Shown here piece after piece: positions 1 to 6,359 of a stretch of DNA of 13,263 bases. The notes beneath the pieces are model-generated. The model saw only the letters and a list, made by a program, of their open reading frames with translations. It was not told the DNA's origin and ran no database searches. A program made the translations under genes and the position numbers. Source of the DNA: JAMCQB01 sp947085305 (GTDB lineage: Bacteria; Nitrospirota; Thermodesulfovibrionia; Thermodesulfovibrionales; UBA9159); contig CAMTVV010000056.1 of assembly GCA_947085305.1 (NCBI GenBank), positions 1-13,263 on the forward strand, given 5' to 3'. Numbering within the stretch: the stretch's first letter is position 1; every line of letters begins with the position of its first letter.

Positions 1-30
1 ATTACCAAAAAATTCTTTTATTCCTCAATT

Positions 31-58
31 CTGCATTTTAATTTTTGCATTTTGCATT
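31..58. repeat. Short AT-rich heptamer repeat downstream of atpG
   Basis: Just after the atpG stop, the + strand reads TTGCATT twice in tandem (45-51 and 52-58), with a related CTGCATT at 31-37. The same unit, read as GCAAAAT, occurs twice at 3534-3547 inside atpF. It lies between atpG and the next atp gene, which should begin off the left edge. No terminator is visible here. Confidence 0.6.
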
Positions 59-925
59 TTATTTTAATGCTTCCACGCCGCCGACAATATCCATAAGCTC
101 TTTCGTGATGGAAGCCTGTCTTGCCTTGTTATACTGGAGCGTCAAATTGCCGACCATGTCATCGGCATTCTTTGTAGCGTTCCCCATTGCCGTCATCCTG
201 GCTGCCTCTTCCGATGCCTGGGACTCCAGGAGCGCCCTGAAGAGCTGGATCTCCACGTTCTTCGGCAGGAGCACATTAAATATCTCCTCCTGCGAAGGTT
301 CATAGAGAAAATCCATGGCCGGTTCAGTATCTTCCCCGGCTTCCGGGGATACCAGCGGGAGGAGCCTCTTCACCGAGACCTGCTGGGAAATAACCGACCT
401 GAACTCGTTATAGATGAGCACCACCTCATCCACGGTCTCACCGATATAGTTCTCGATAATATCGTTGGCCACTTCCTGGGCGTGGGCATAGGTCACCCTT
501 CCGGAGATCCCTACCCATGCCCCCCGTACCGGGATATTTCTTCTCTTGCAGAAATCAGCGGCCTTCTTGCCGATGACGCTGTATACCACTTCAAAATTGT
601 CCTTCCTCAGCCCAGCAACGACTTTTTGAGCAGTCTTCAGGATATTCGAATTGAATGCGCCGCAAAGACCCCTGTCACTGGTGATCACCAGAACCTCGAT
701 AGTCTTCCTCGGCCTGAACGCGAGAAGCGGGTGCGCCGCGCTTTCAGCGCCCCTGGCAAGACTTCTGAGGACAGCATTCATCTTATCCGCATAAGGCCTC
801 ATCTCGAGCATCCGCGTCTGCGACTTCCTCAGTTTTGAGGCCGCCACCATCTTCATAGCCTTTGTGATCTGGCGGGTGTTGTTGACCGCCCTTATCCTTC
901 TCTTGATGTCCCTTAGTGTCGGCAT
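59..925 (-). CDS. atpG: F-type ATP synthase gamma subunit
   Basis: Central rotor shaft of the F1 sector, coupling proton-driven rotation of the c-ring to catalysis in the alpha/beta hexamer. The 288-residue product is normal length. It has the two conserved ends of the family: an N-terminal helix beginning MPTLRDIKRRI and continuing into ITKAMKMVAASKLRK, and a C-terminal helix containing EEAARMTAMGNATKNA and ending ITKELMDIVGGVEALK. These two helices form the coiled-coil shaft. The ATG at 925 is preceded by AGGTGA and follows the atpA stop by 36 nt. The gene is complete, and a short AT-rich repeat starts almost directly after the stop. By known operon order atpD and atpC should follow outside the window. 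Confidence 0.97.
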   Translation of the reverse strand: MPTLRDIKRRIRAVNNTRQITKAMKMVAASKLRKSQTRMLEMRPYADKMNAVLRSLARGAESAAHPLLAFRPRKTIEVLVITSDRGLCGAFNSNILKTAQKVVAGLRKDNFEVVYSVIGKKAADFCKRRNIPVRGAWVGISGRVTYAHAQEVANDIIENYIGETVDEVVLIYNEFRSVISQQVSVKRLLPLVSPEAGEDTEPAMDFLYEPSQEEIFNVLLPKNVEIQLFRALLESQASEEAARMTAMGNATKNADDMVGNLTLQYNKARQASITKELMDIVGGVEALK

Positions 926-961
926 TCAATCACCTGTAATCCTGTATCTTGCCTCATGTTA

Positions 962-2470
962 TTATGCAGCGAATCCTTTTTTGAATTCTTCAATCGCGCT
1001 GATAATCTTCGCCTTCAGGGTGTCATCAATGACCTTCTTTTCCCTCAGTTCCGCCTTGATCTCTCCCTTGTTGTCCCGTACAAACCTGAGTAACCCGCTT
1101 TCAAACTTGCCGATGGCCTCCACCGGAACGTCGTCAAGATAACCATTGGCCCCTGCGAACAACACTATGACCTGTTCCTCAAAAGGCAGGGGTGAATACT
1201 GACCCTGTTTCAGGAGTTCCACCATGCGCTTGCCCCGCTCGATCTGCGCAAGGGTTGACTTGTCCAGGTCTGATCCGAACTGGGCAAAGGCGGCAAGCTC
1301 TCTGAACTGGGCAAGGTCAAGTCTCAAAGTACCGGCAACCTGTTTCATCGCCTTGGTCTGGGCAGCGCCTCCGACACGGCTCACCGACAGACCGACGTTC
1401 ACCGCAGGCCGCACACCGGCGTAAAAGAGCTCGGGTTCGAGATATATCTGGCCGTCGGTGATGGATATAACGTTTGTCGGGATGTACCCTGACACGTCGC
1501 CTGCCTGCGTCTCAATGATAGGCAGTGCGGTAAGGGACCCGCCGCCAAGTTCCTTTGAAAGTTTTGCGGATCTTTCGAGAAGCCTCGAATGGAGATAAAA
1601 GACATCGCCGGGATATGCCTCACGTCCCGGGGGACGCCTGAGGAGCAGGGAAAGCTGCCGGTATGACGTAGCCTGTTTGCTGAGGTCATCATATACGATC
1701 AATGCATGCTTTCCGTTGTCCCTGAAATATTCGCCGATAGCGCATCCGGTGAAGGGGGCAATGAACTGGAGAGGGGCCGGTTCACTGGCCGTGGCAGAAA
1801 CCACAATAGTATGGTTCATGGCGCCGTTATCCTCAAGGATCTTGACTATGCGGGCAACATTGGAACGCTTCTGACCCACCGCAACATAGATGCAGATCAC
1901 ATCTCCGCCCTTCTGGTTGATAATGGCATCGACCCCGATGGCGGTCTTGCCGGTCTGCCTGTCACCGATGATAAGTTCTCTCTGGCCTCTTCCGATGGGG
2001 ATCATCGAATCAATGGCCTTGATCCCTGTCTGAAGGGGTTCCCTCACGGGCTGGCGGTCAACGATACCAGGGGCCACGATATCCACCATCTTTGTCTCGG
2101 TGGTATTGACAGGCCCTTTTCCGTCAATGGGCTGTCCTATGGCATTCACCACTCTCCCGACGATCGCATCACCCACCGGCACGGACATGATCCGTCCGGT
2201 GCGTTTCACGATATCCCCCTCCTTGATAAGGGAGTCTTCACCGAAAAGAACAGCGCCTACCATGTCTTCTTCCAGGTTCAGTGCCATGCCGAAGACGCTG
2301 TTGGGGAATTCGAGAAGCTCGGAGGCCATACATTTTTCGAGGCCGTAGACCCTGGCGATGCCGTCTCCCACCGATATCACCGACCCGATCTCGCTGACAT
2401 CCACCTTCTTCTCAAAGTTCGTTATCTGTTTCCTTAACAGTTCGCTTATCTCTGCGACATTAATCTCCAT
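962..2470 (-). CDS. atpA: F-type ATP synthase alpha subunit
   Basis: Non-catalytic nucleotide-binding subunit of the F1 hexamer, complete at 502 residues, the usual length. The P-loop GDRQTGKTA is at residues 169-177. A hydrophobic strand ending in acidic residues (ALIVYDD, about 256-262) follows. The alpha/beta family signature PAVNVGLSVS is at 355-364, followed directly by R365, the arginine finger that reaches into the neighbouring beta catalytic site. The N-terminal stretch (about 1-25) is the region that contacts the delta subunit. The ATG at 2470 lies 4 nt after the atpH stop, and its Shine-Dalgarno-like AAGGGGTGA overlaps that stop, which suggests translational coupling. Nothing is truncated or altered at key residues. 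Confidence 0.98.
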   Translation of the reverse strand: MEINVAEISELLRKQITNFEKKVDVSEIGSVISVGDGIARVYGLEKCMASELLEFPNSVFGMALNLEEDMVGAVLFGEDSLIKEGDIVKRTGRIMSVPVGDAIVGRVVNAIGQPIDGKGPVNTTETKMVDIVAPGIVDRQPVREPLQTGIKAIDSMIPIGRGQRELIIGDRQTGKTAIGVDAIINQKGGDVICIYVAVGQKRSNVARIVKILEDNGAMNHTIVVSATASEPAPLQFIAPFTGCAIGEYFRDNGKHALIVYDDLSKQATSYRQLSLLLRRPPGREAYPGDVFYLHSRLLERSAKLSKELGGGSLTALPIIETQAGDVSGYIPTNVISITDGQIYLEPELFYAGVRPAVNVGLSVSRVGGAAQTKAMKQVAGTLRLDLAQFRELAAFAQFGSDLDKSTLAQIERGKRMVELLKQGQYSPLPFEEQVIVLFAGANGYLDDVPVEAIGKFESGLLRFVRDNKGEIKAELREKKVIDDTLKAKIISAIEEFKKGFAA

Positions 2471-2474
2471 GGAA

Positions 2475-3014
2475 TCACCCCTTTATAAGATCATCTTTCA
2501 AAAGCCGTAACTGGCCTTTTATACTGCTGTCGTACATGGTGCTCCCCACCTTTACCGTAACTCCTCCGAGAAGTGAGGGATCCACCACGTATTCAATGTC
2601 AACCTCTTTGCCGGTCAGCTTCTTCAGGGAAGCCTTAAGGGCTCCGTCATATTTCCTGTTTGTATCGATAGGGGTCACCACAACGGCCTTTGCCCTCTTC
2701 TTCCTTTCAAGGTACATGGCTGTCAGGATCTGGATAAACTCCTGGAAGGAAGGCATGAGCATCTGATCGGCAAGGAAGAGAATGAATCTCACCGTGCCGT
2801 CGGAAAGATTCAGCCTGGACGCGGCCTGCTTCATCACCTTCCCCCTTTCTTCCTGGGTAAAAAGGGGATTTTCCAGTAAACCCCTGAACTCCTTGCTCTT
2901 CTGCATGACGGCATTGACTGCCGTGAGCTCATCCAGGGCCTTCGGAACGGCATTAACACCTGCGGTATTAAAGAACATCTTTGCATAGCGTTTCACTGCC
3001 TGCTGCCGCTTCAA
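2475..3014 (-). CDS. atpH: F-type ATP synthase delta (OSCP) subunit
   Basis: Peripheral-stalk subunit that joins the b/b' dimer to the top of F1. The 179-residue length is normal. The N-terminal domain starts KRQQAVKRYAKMFFN, matching the usual family opening (AxRYAxALF-like), and the C-terminal part has the conserved DPSLLGGVTVKVGSTMYDSS followed by IKGQLRLLKDDL. The start is TTG at 3014: it gives the expected N-terminus, sits 8 nt after a GGAG, and overlaps the atpF stop by 4 nt (TTGA). An internal ATG at residue 13 would remove conserved sequence and is unlikely. The uncommon start codon plus the overlap suggests translation is coupled to atpF. Confidence 0.95.
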   Translation of the reverse strand: MKRQQAVKRYAKMFFNTAGVNAVPKALDELTAVNAVMQKSKEFRGLLENPLFTQEERGKVMKQAASRLNLSDGTVRFILFLADQMLMPSFQEFIQILTAMYLERKKRAKAVVVTPIDTNRKYDGALKASLKKLTGKEVDIEYVVDPSLLGGVTVKVGSTMYDSSIKGQLRLLKDDLIKG

Positions 3015-3652
3015 TTCTTCATCTCCATCCTCTTAACGGATTCTTCGATGAGTCTGACCTGTTCCTCTTTGGTGAGTTTATCCTTCAGTTTTTTCTCGGC
3101 AAGTTCCATGGCGACCTCCACTGCCTCTGCCTTTATCGCCTCCTTTGCCAGTCTCAACTCATAATCAATATTGCTCTTTGCCTGCTCGAGGATCTTCTCC
3201 TTCATCTGCTCTCCCTGTTGGAGTAGAAGGCTTTTTTCCTTTTCAGCCGAAAGCCGCGTGCGGGAGAGGATCTCTTCCATCTCCTTATCTTTGAGTTTCA
3301 GTCTCTCCTCAACCTCGGCCAGGGCCTTCTCCGCAAGCTCCTTCGCCTCCTTTGCCTCCTTGAGGGATTTCTCGATGATTTCAGTCCTCTTCCGCAGGAA
3401 CTCCTTGAGAGGCTTATTCATAAAATAAACGAGGACAGCCACAAGAATGGCAAAATTGAGAACCTTCCAGCGATATTCTTCCCATAGCCCCCCGTGGGCG
3501 GCTCCTTCAGCGCCGAAGGCAAGAGACGCAAGCGCAAAATGCAAAATATAAAAAGTAAAAATGAGCAATGAGCAATGAGCAATGAGCAGCGAGTTTCTTG
3601 TTCCGATTTTTTTTCTGATAACTGATAACTGTTCACTGTTCACTGTTTTCAC
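3011..3652 (-). CDS. atpF: F-type ATP synthase b subunit with repeat-derived N-terminus
   Basis: Peripheral-stalk b subunit of Fo, 213 residues, longer than the roughly 160 residues of short b subunits because of its N-terminus. Residues 1-21 are polar and basic, 22-46 are strongly hydrophobic and end in an Ala-Phe-Gly signal-peptidase-like site, then the family-typical WKVLNFAILVAVLVYF membrane segment lies at about 62-77. From about residue 80 onward it is a charged coiled coil rich in K, E and A. Several related lineages have b subunits with a cleavable leader, so a leader is plausible. Here, however, residues 1 to about 40 are encoded by tandem heptamers: five at 3615-3649 starting exactly at the start codon, and four perfect copies at 3561-3588. 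The start is GTG at 3652, overlapping the atpF' stop as GTGA. The repeat contains no better-supported start. Confidence 0.93.
   Translation of the reverse strand: MKTVNSEQLSVIRKKIGTRNSLLIAHCSLLIFTFYILHFALASLAFGAEGAAHGGLWEEYRWKVLNFAILVAVLVYFMNKPLKEFLRKRTEIIEKSLKEAKEAKELAEKALAEVEERLKLKDKEMEEILSRTRLSAEKEKSLLLQQGEQMKEKILEQAKSNIDYELRLAKEAIKAEAVEVAMELAEKKLKDKLTKEEQVRLIEESVKRMEMKN
3534..3588. repeat. Tandem heptamers inside the atpF signal peptide
   Basis: The + strand carries GCAAAAT twice (3534-3547), then an AT-rich spacer, then four perfect tandem copies of ATGAGCA (3561-3588). Read on the minus strand in frame, this encodes the hydrophobic core of the AtpF leader (about residues 22-40, including LLIAHCSLLIFTFYILHF). 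Because seven is not a multiple of three, each copy is read in a different phase, and the peptide repeats every seven residues (LLIAHCS, LLI). Confidence 0.9.
3615..3649. repeat. Five heptamers at the atpF start
   Basis: The + strand reads CTGATAA twice, CTGTTCA twice and CTGTTTT once, five seven-base units in a row. The array ends one base before the overlapping stop of atpF' and start of atpF (3649-3652). On the minus strand it encodes about the first 12 residues of AtpF. Confidence 0.9.
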
Positions 3653-4068
3653 GCCCCCACCAGTTTTTTTACGATCTCGTCTGAAAACTTCTCCACATCG
3701 GCACGGAGTTTCTGCCTTGCATTTTCGGCATCGGTTTTCAATTCCGCCTTTGCCTTTACAATGAAATCATGGGCCTGCTTGCTTGCGTCTTCCAGTATCT
3801 CCTTCTGGCGCCGGAGCCCTTCTTTCCTCGAGGTTTCGAAAATCTCATTGGACTTGCTGACCGCTTCCTTGAGTTCGCGGTTCATGGCTGCCAGAGCATC
3901 TTCTTTCCTTTGATTCATCTCCCTGGCAGCATCAAGGCCCCCCTTAATCGAATTCTCCCTCTCGGTGAAGAGTTTAATGAGGGGCTTGAACAGGATGAAA
4001 TTGAGGGCAAGCAGCAGGCCGAGAAAATTCAGGAGCAAAACAAAGAACCAATAGTTCAGTTCTAACAT
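3649..4068 (-). CDS. atpF': F-type ATP synthase b' subunit
   Basis: Second, diverged b-type stator subunit that pairs with AtpF, as in photosynthetic and many delta-proteobacterial ATP synthases. It has 139 residues. A membrane segment at about 6-28 (WFFVLLLNFLGLLLALNFILF) is followed by KPL and a long charged helix with a heptad-like K/E/A pattern to the C-terminus. The reading frame is open up to an ATG at 4143, but ATG 4068 is preferred: AAGGAGGG (4081-4088) sits 12 nt upstream, the protein then opens directly with the membrane helix, and a strong promoter lies at 4109-4136, inside the longer alternative. First gene of the atp transcript in this window. The a and c subunit genes are not adjacent. 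Confidence 0.93.
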   Translation of the reverse strand: MLELNYWFFVLLLNFLGLLLALNFILFKPLIKLFTERENSIKGGLDAAREMNQRKEDALAAMNRELKEAVSKSNEIFETSRKEGLRRQKEILEDASKQAHDFIVKAKAELKTDAENARQKLRADVEKFSDEIVKKLVGA

Positions 4069-4288
4069 TATTCGGCTTTTCCCTCCTTGAAAATGTGAAC
4101 CTAAGCAGGTTATCACAGGAATAAAAACCTTGTCAAGGAGCAATTCCGTAGAAAGGCGACCAGCTCACGATTGCAGCGAAGCTCGTAAACCCATGAAAAT
4201 AGCCGTTTTGCTGAAATTATAAACGGATCATAACTGCTGATTAAAATTTTTAATGCGCATATGCTACGATAAATGTAGGAAATAATCG
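4069..4288. other. Divergent intergenic region between atpF' and bioF
   Basis: This 220-bp stretch is the largest gene-free segment in the window. On the minus side it holds the atp promoter and ribosome-binding site. On the bioF side it is AT-rich, with a perfect 7-bp inverted repeat around one T (4240-4254), a GCATATGC palindrome (4257-4264), a TATAAA at 4218-4223 that could be a weak -10, and AGGA nine bases before the bioF ATG. No -35 element for bioF stands out. No RNA gene or terminator is visible. Confidence 0.6.
4109..4136 (-). promoter_or_regulatory. Sigma70-type promoter of the atp operon
   Basis: On the minus strand there is a perfect -35 TTGACA (4131-4136), a 16-bp spacer, and GATAAC as -10 (4109-4114, four of six consensus bases). 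The -10 is preceded by TG one base upstream, as in extended -10 promoters. It lies about 40 bp before the atpF' start, giving a leader of about 35 nt with a strong Shine-Dalgarno. Confidence 0.6.
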
Positions 4289-5449
4289 ATGTTTTCTCAA
4301 AGGCTTCAGGAACTCTATCAACAGAGACTCAACCGTGTCATAAAAGACCGCGCTTCCTGGCAAAATGCGAAGATACGGGTGGACGGAAGAGATCTGATCA
4401 ATTTTGCCTCCAATGATTATCTTGGTCTTGCAAACCATCCGGAGATCATAAGGGCTGCTGCGGAATCCATGAAGGAATTCGGCTTCGGCAGCGGCGCATC
4501 ACGACTGCTGGGGGGAGGAAGCATCCTTCACGGGGTTCTTGAGCATAAGATCGCGCAGTTCAAGGGGACAGAGGCTGCCCTCATCTTCAACACCGGGTAT
4601 GCTGCCAACACAGGGATGATCCCTGCCGTCTCAGGAGAAGGAGACGTAATTCTCAGCGACGAGCTTAACCATGCAAGCGTCATCGACGGCTGCAGGTTAA
4701 GCAGGGGAAAGACCGTGGTCTACCGGCACAGGGACGCGGGGCATCTGTCAGAATTGATGAAAAAAGAAAAAGGGAAGAGAAAGATCGTGGTTACTGATAC
4801 CGTGTTCAGTATGGACGGCGATATCGCTCCATTAAAAGAGATATACGATCTTTGTTCTTCTCTAAACTCCGAACTCGCAACTCCGGACTCCGTACTCCTT
4901 TATCTGGACGATGCCCACGGAACAGGGGTGATGGGTAATGGAAGAGGCGCCCTTGCCCATTTCGCTCTCAAGCATGAACCGTGGATCATCCAGGTGGGGA
5001 CATGCTCCAAGGCCTTGGGCTCCTTTGGCGCCTTTGTCTCAGGCAGCAGGGACATTATTGAATGGCTGATAAATACTGCAAGGAGTTTTATTTTTTCCAC
5101 CGCAATCCCAGCATGTGCTGTTGCCGCTTCTGTAAAGGCGCTTGAGTTGATTGAGAGGTCACCGGAACTCGTACAAAAACTCTGGGTGAATCGCAATATG
5201 CTGGTGGACGCTTTCAAGGGAATGGGTTTTGACACGGGGGAAAGTGAAACGCCCATCATCCCTCTGAAGACCGGAAGTGTCGATGAGGCATTGAATCTTT
5301 CACGCTATTTATATGAGAAGGGGATATATGCCCCGGCCATTCGACCGCCCACGGTGAAAGAGCCGAGAGTGAGGGTGACGGTTACCGCTGCCCATTCAGA
5401 GGAAGATATCCGCACCCTTGCGGATGCACTTGGAGAGTTCAGAAGATAA
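4289..5449 (+). CDS. bioF: 8-amino-7-oxononanoate synthase (KAPA synthase)
   Basis: PLP-dependent alpha-oxoamine synthase of biotin synthesis that condenses pimeloyl-thioester with alanine. The 386 residues match the usual length. Visible motifs are NFASNDYLGL (38-47), GSGASRLLGG (67-76), LNHASVIDG (126-134, stacking His127), DDAHGTGVMG (207-216, PLP-binding Asp), and TCSKALGSFG (238-247) with K241 as the Schiff-base lysine. The other family members with this fold (KBL, ALAS, SPT) cannot be fully excluded by sequence alone, but length and motifs favour BioF. ATG 4289 has AGGA nine bases upstream. Residues 193-204, just before the DDAH strand, are encoded by five tandem heptamers, an apparent insertion in a normally compact loop. 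The gene is divergent from atp and convergent with the CDF-like gene, whose stop is only 5 bp away, with no terminator visible between them. Confidence 0.93.
   Translation: MFSQRLQELYQQRLNRVIKDRASWQNAKIRVDGRDLINFASNDYLGLANHPEIIRAAAESMKEFGFGSGASRLLGGGSILHGVLEHKIAQFKGTEAALIFNTGYAANTGMIPAVSGEGDVILSDELNHASVIDGCRLSRGKTVVYRHRDAGHLSELMKKEKGKRKIVVTDTVFSMDGDIAPLKEIYDLCSSLNSELATPDSVLLYLDDAHGTGVMGNGRGALAHFALKHEPWIIQVGTCSKALGSFGAFVSGSRDIIEWLINTARSFIFSTAIPACAVAASVKALELIERSPELVQKLWVNRNMLVDAFKGMGFDTGESETPIIPLKTGSVDEALNLSRYLYEKGIYAPAIRPPTVKEPRVRVTVTAAHSEEDIRTLADALGEFRR
4865..4899. repeat. Five heptamers inside bioF
   Basis: Tandem seven-base units AACTCCG, AACTCGC, AACTCCG, GACTCCG and TACTCCT run in frame through bioF, encoding NSELATPDSVLL at residues 193-204. 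The 35-nt array is not itself a multiple of three, so flanking bases complete the frame. Confidence 0.88.
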
Positions 5450-5454
5450 CCCTG

Positions 5455-6120
5455 TCATTTACAGCTTTCCTTACAGCCACAGATCATATCGCCCTTCGCC
5501 TTCTGAAATGCCTCGCGCCCTTCTCTGAATGAAAGCCCTGCGATTAAGATTGCACCGATTGAATCAAGTCCGCCGAATCCGGTAAGTTCATAACCTGTAC
5601 TCGCAAGAAGGAGTACGACCGAGAGATGGATGCATGTCCTTGTGCAGGCCGCGTCGGCAAGGATCGCCTGCGAATTGAGACCCCTGCCGACCTTCATCTT
5701 GTAATGGATGAGCGCCCACATCGAAAGGATCGAGATCACGGATACGACAATGCCCCAGAACGCCGTCTCCGGTTTATGTCCTCGGTACAGATTGAAGGCG
5801 GCGGTGAATAACAGTCCCCCGGTGAGCAAATAGAACGCCGTGCCAGTCACCCTGAGCGCCCGACGTTCAAAACGGTCCGGACTTGCGCTCCCATCTCCTC
5901 TTATCCTCCGGACCATGTGCCATATCCCGATACCCGAAATTACCTCTACGAAGGAATCGACACCAAAACCAAAAAGGGCAATGGTCTCATCTTCAAGTCC
6001 AAAGTAAACAGAGACCACTCCCTCAAGGATATTATAAAAAATGGTAATCAAGGCGAGTGCCGATGCCCATTTGTAGAGATTGGCCTTTTTCTCAAGCAAA
6101 TCAAGGGGAAGTGTCTGCAT
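5455..6120 (-). CDS. Short cation-diffusion-facilitator-like membrane protein
   Basis: Predicted inner-membrane metal exporter of the CDF superfamily, 221 residues with about six membrane segments (roughly 19-40, 48-68, 93-112, 119-139, 163-178, 184-198). It lacks the cytoplasmic C-terminal domain of standard CDF proteins. The second membrane helix has D55-x3-E59 where CDF proteins carry a metal-binding H/D-x3-D pair. The fifth reads ADAACTRTC, placing C159 and C163 where the canonical H-x3-D pair sits. The tail ends CGCKESCK. This suggests a site for a softer or iron-like metal, but substrate is unknown. ATG 6120 lies 8 nt after the stop of the small Cys-rich gene, with no clear Shine-Dalgarno, so it is probably translated by coupling. 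As last gene of the iron operon, it may relieve metal excess (inference). Confidence 0.75.
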   Translation of the reverse strand: MQTLPLDLLEKKANLYKWASALALITIFYNILEGVVSVYFGLEDETIALFGFGVDSFVEVISGIGIWHMVRRIRGDGSASPDRFERRALRVTGTAFYLLTGGLLFTAAFNLYRGHKPETAFWGIVVSVISILSMWALIHYKMKVGRGLNSQAILADAACTRTCIHLSVVLLLASTGYELTGFGGLDSIGAILIAGLSFREGREAFQKAKGDMICGCKESCK

Positions 6121-6128
6121 GTATTATT

Positions 6129-6281
6129 TTAACAGTCACCGGGCTTGAATTTCTTCCTCACCTCGCATGTCTCTGAATCGCAGCCTTGGCAGTGCCCTTT
6201 CTTCTTCCAAAGAGAGCGGTACAAGAGATAGAGCGCTCCGCTTATAATGAATGTCATCCACACTATATCCGTAAATCCCAT
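6129..6281 (-). CDS. FeoB-associated Cys-rich membrane protein
   Basis: A 50-residue protein: one membrane helix (about 5-21), a basic KKK at 26-28, then a short tail with C31, C34, C39 and C50 (CQGC plus two more). This is the layout of the FeoB_associated family (PF12669), small proteins encoded just after feoB. Their exact role is not settled; a part in Fe(II) transfer or FeoB assembly is assumed. ATG 6281 is preceded by AAGGGAGG five bases upstream, a strong ribosome-binding site. The gene lies 78 bp after feoB, separated by a short palindromic repeat cluster, and 8 bp before the CDF-like gene. Confidence 0.85.
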   Translation of the reverse strand: MGFTDIVWMTFIISGALYLLYRSLWKKKGHCQGCDSETCEVRKKFKPGDC

Positions 6282-6298
6282 ATTAACCTCCCTTAATC

Positions 6299-6356
6299 AG
6301 TGTCAGTTTTCAGTGGCAGTGTCAGGTTACAGACACAGACACTAACCACTGACACT
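6299..6356. repeat. Palindromic cluster of 6-7 bp repeats between feoB and the next gene
   Basis: The left half is built of CAGTGT/CAGTTTT/CAGTGG/CAGTGT units, the right half of ACAGAC/ACAGAC/ACTAACC/ACTGAC/ACT units. The ends match as a perfect 9-bp inverted repeat (AGTGTCAGT at 6299-6307, ACTGACACT at 6348-6356), with a second 6-bp pair inside (AGTGTC 6318-6323, GACACT 6338-6343). A T-run follows on the + strand only, opposite to local transcription. Confidence 0.8.
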
Positions 6357-6359
6357 TTT

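Noticed and set aside
1706..2437. Open frame of 243 codons on the + strand
   Set aside because: It lies wholly antisense to atpA, has no family resemblance, and atpA has every conserved motif.
3561..3588. CRISPR-like array in atpF
   Set aside because: Units are 7 bp with no spacers. It is a simple tandem repeat read in frame.
3418..3636. Alternative 72-codon minus-strand frame with its own hydrophobic leader
   Set aside because: The heptamers give a hydrophobic peptide in more than one frame. It diverges from the conserved AtpF frame downstream.
4069..4143. 25-residue N-terminal extension of the b' subunit
   Set aside because: It would contain the TTGACA/GATAAC promoter and the AAGGAGGG ribosome-binding site, and it precedes the normal membrane-helix start.
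5449..5455. Bidirectional terminator between bioF and the CDF-like gene
   Set aside because: Only 5 bp separate the stops, and no hairpin with a T-run is visible around them.
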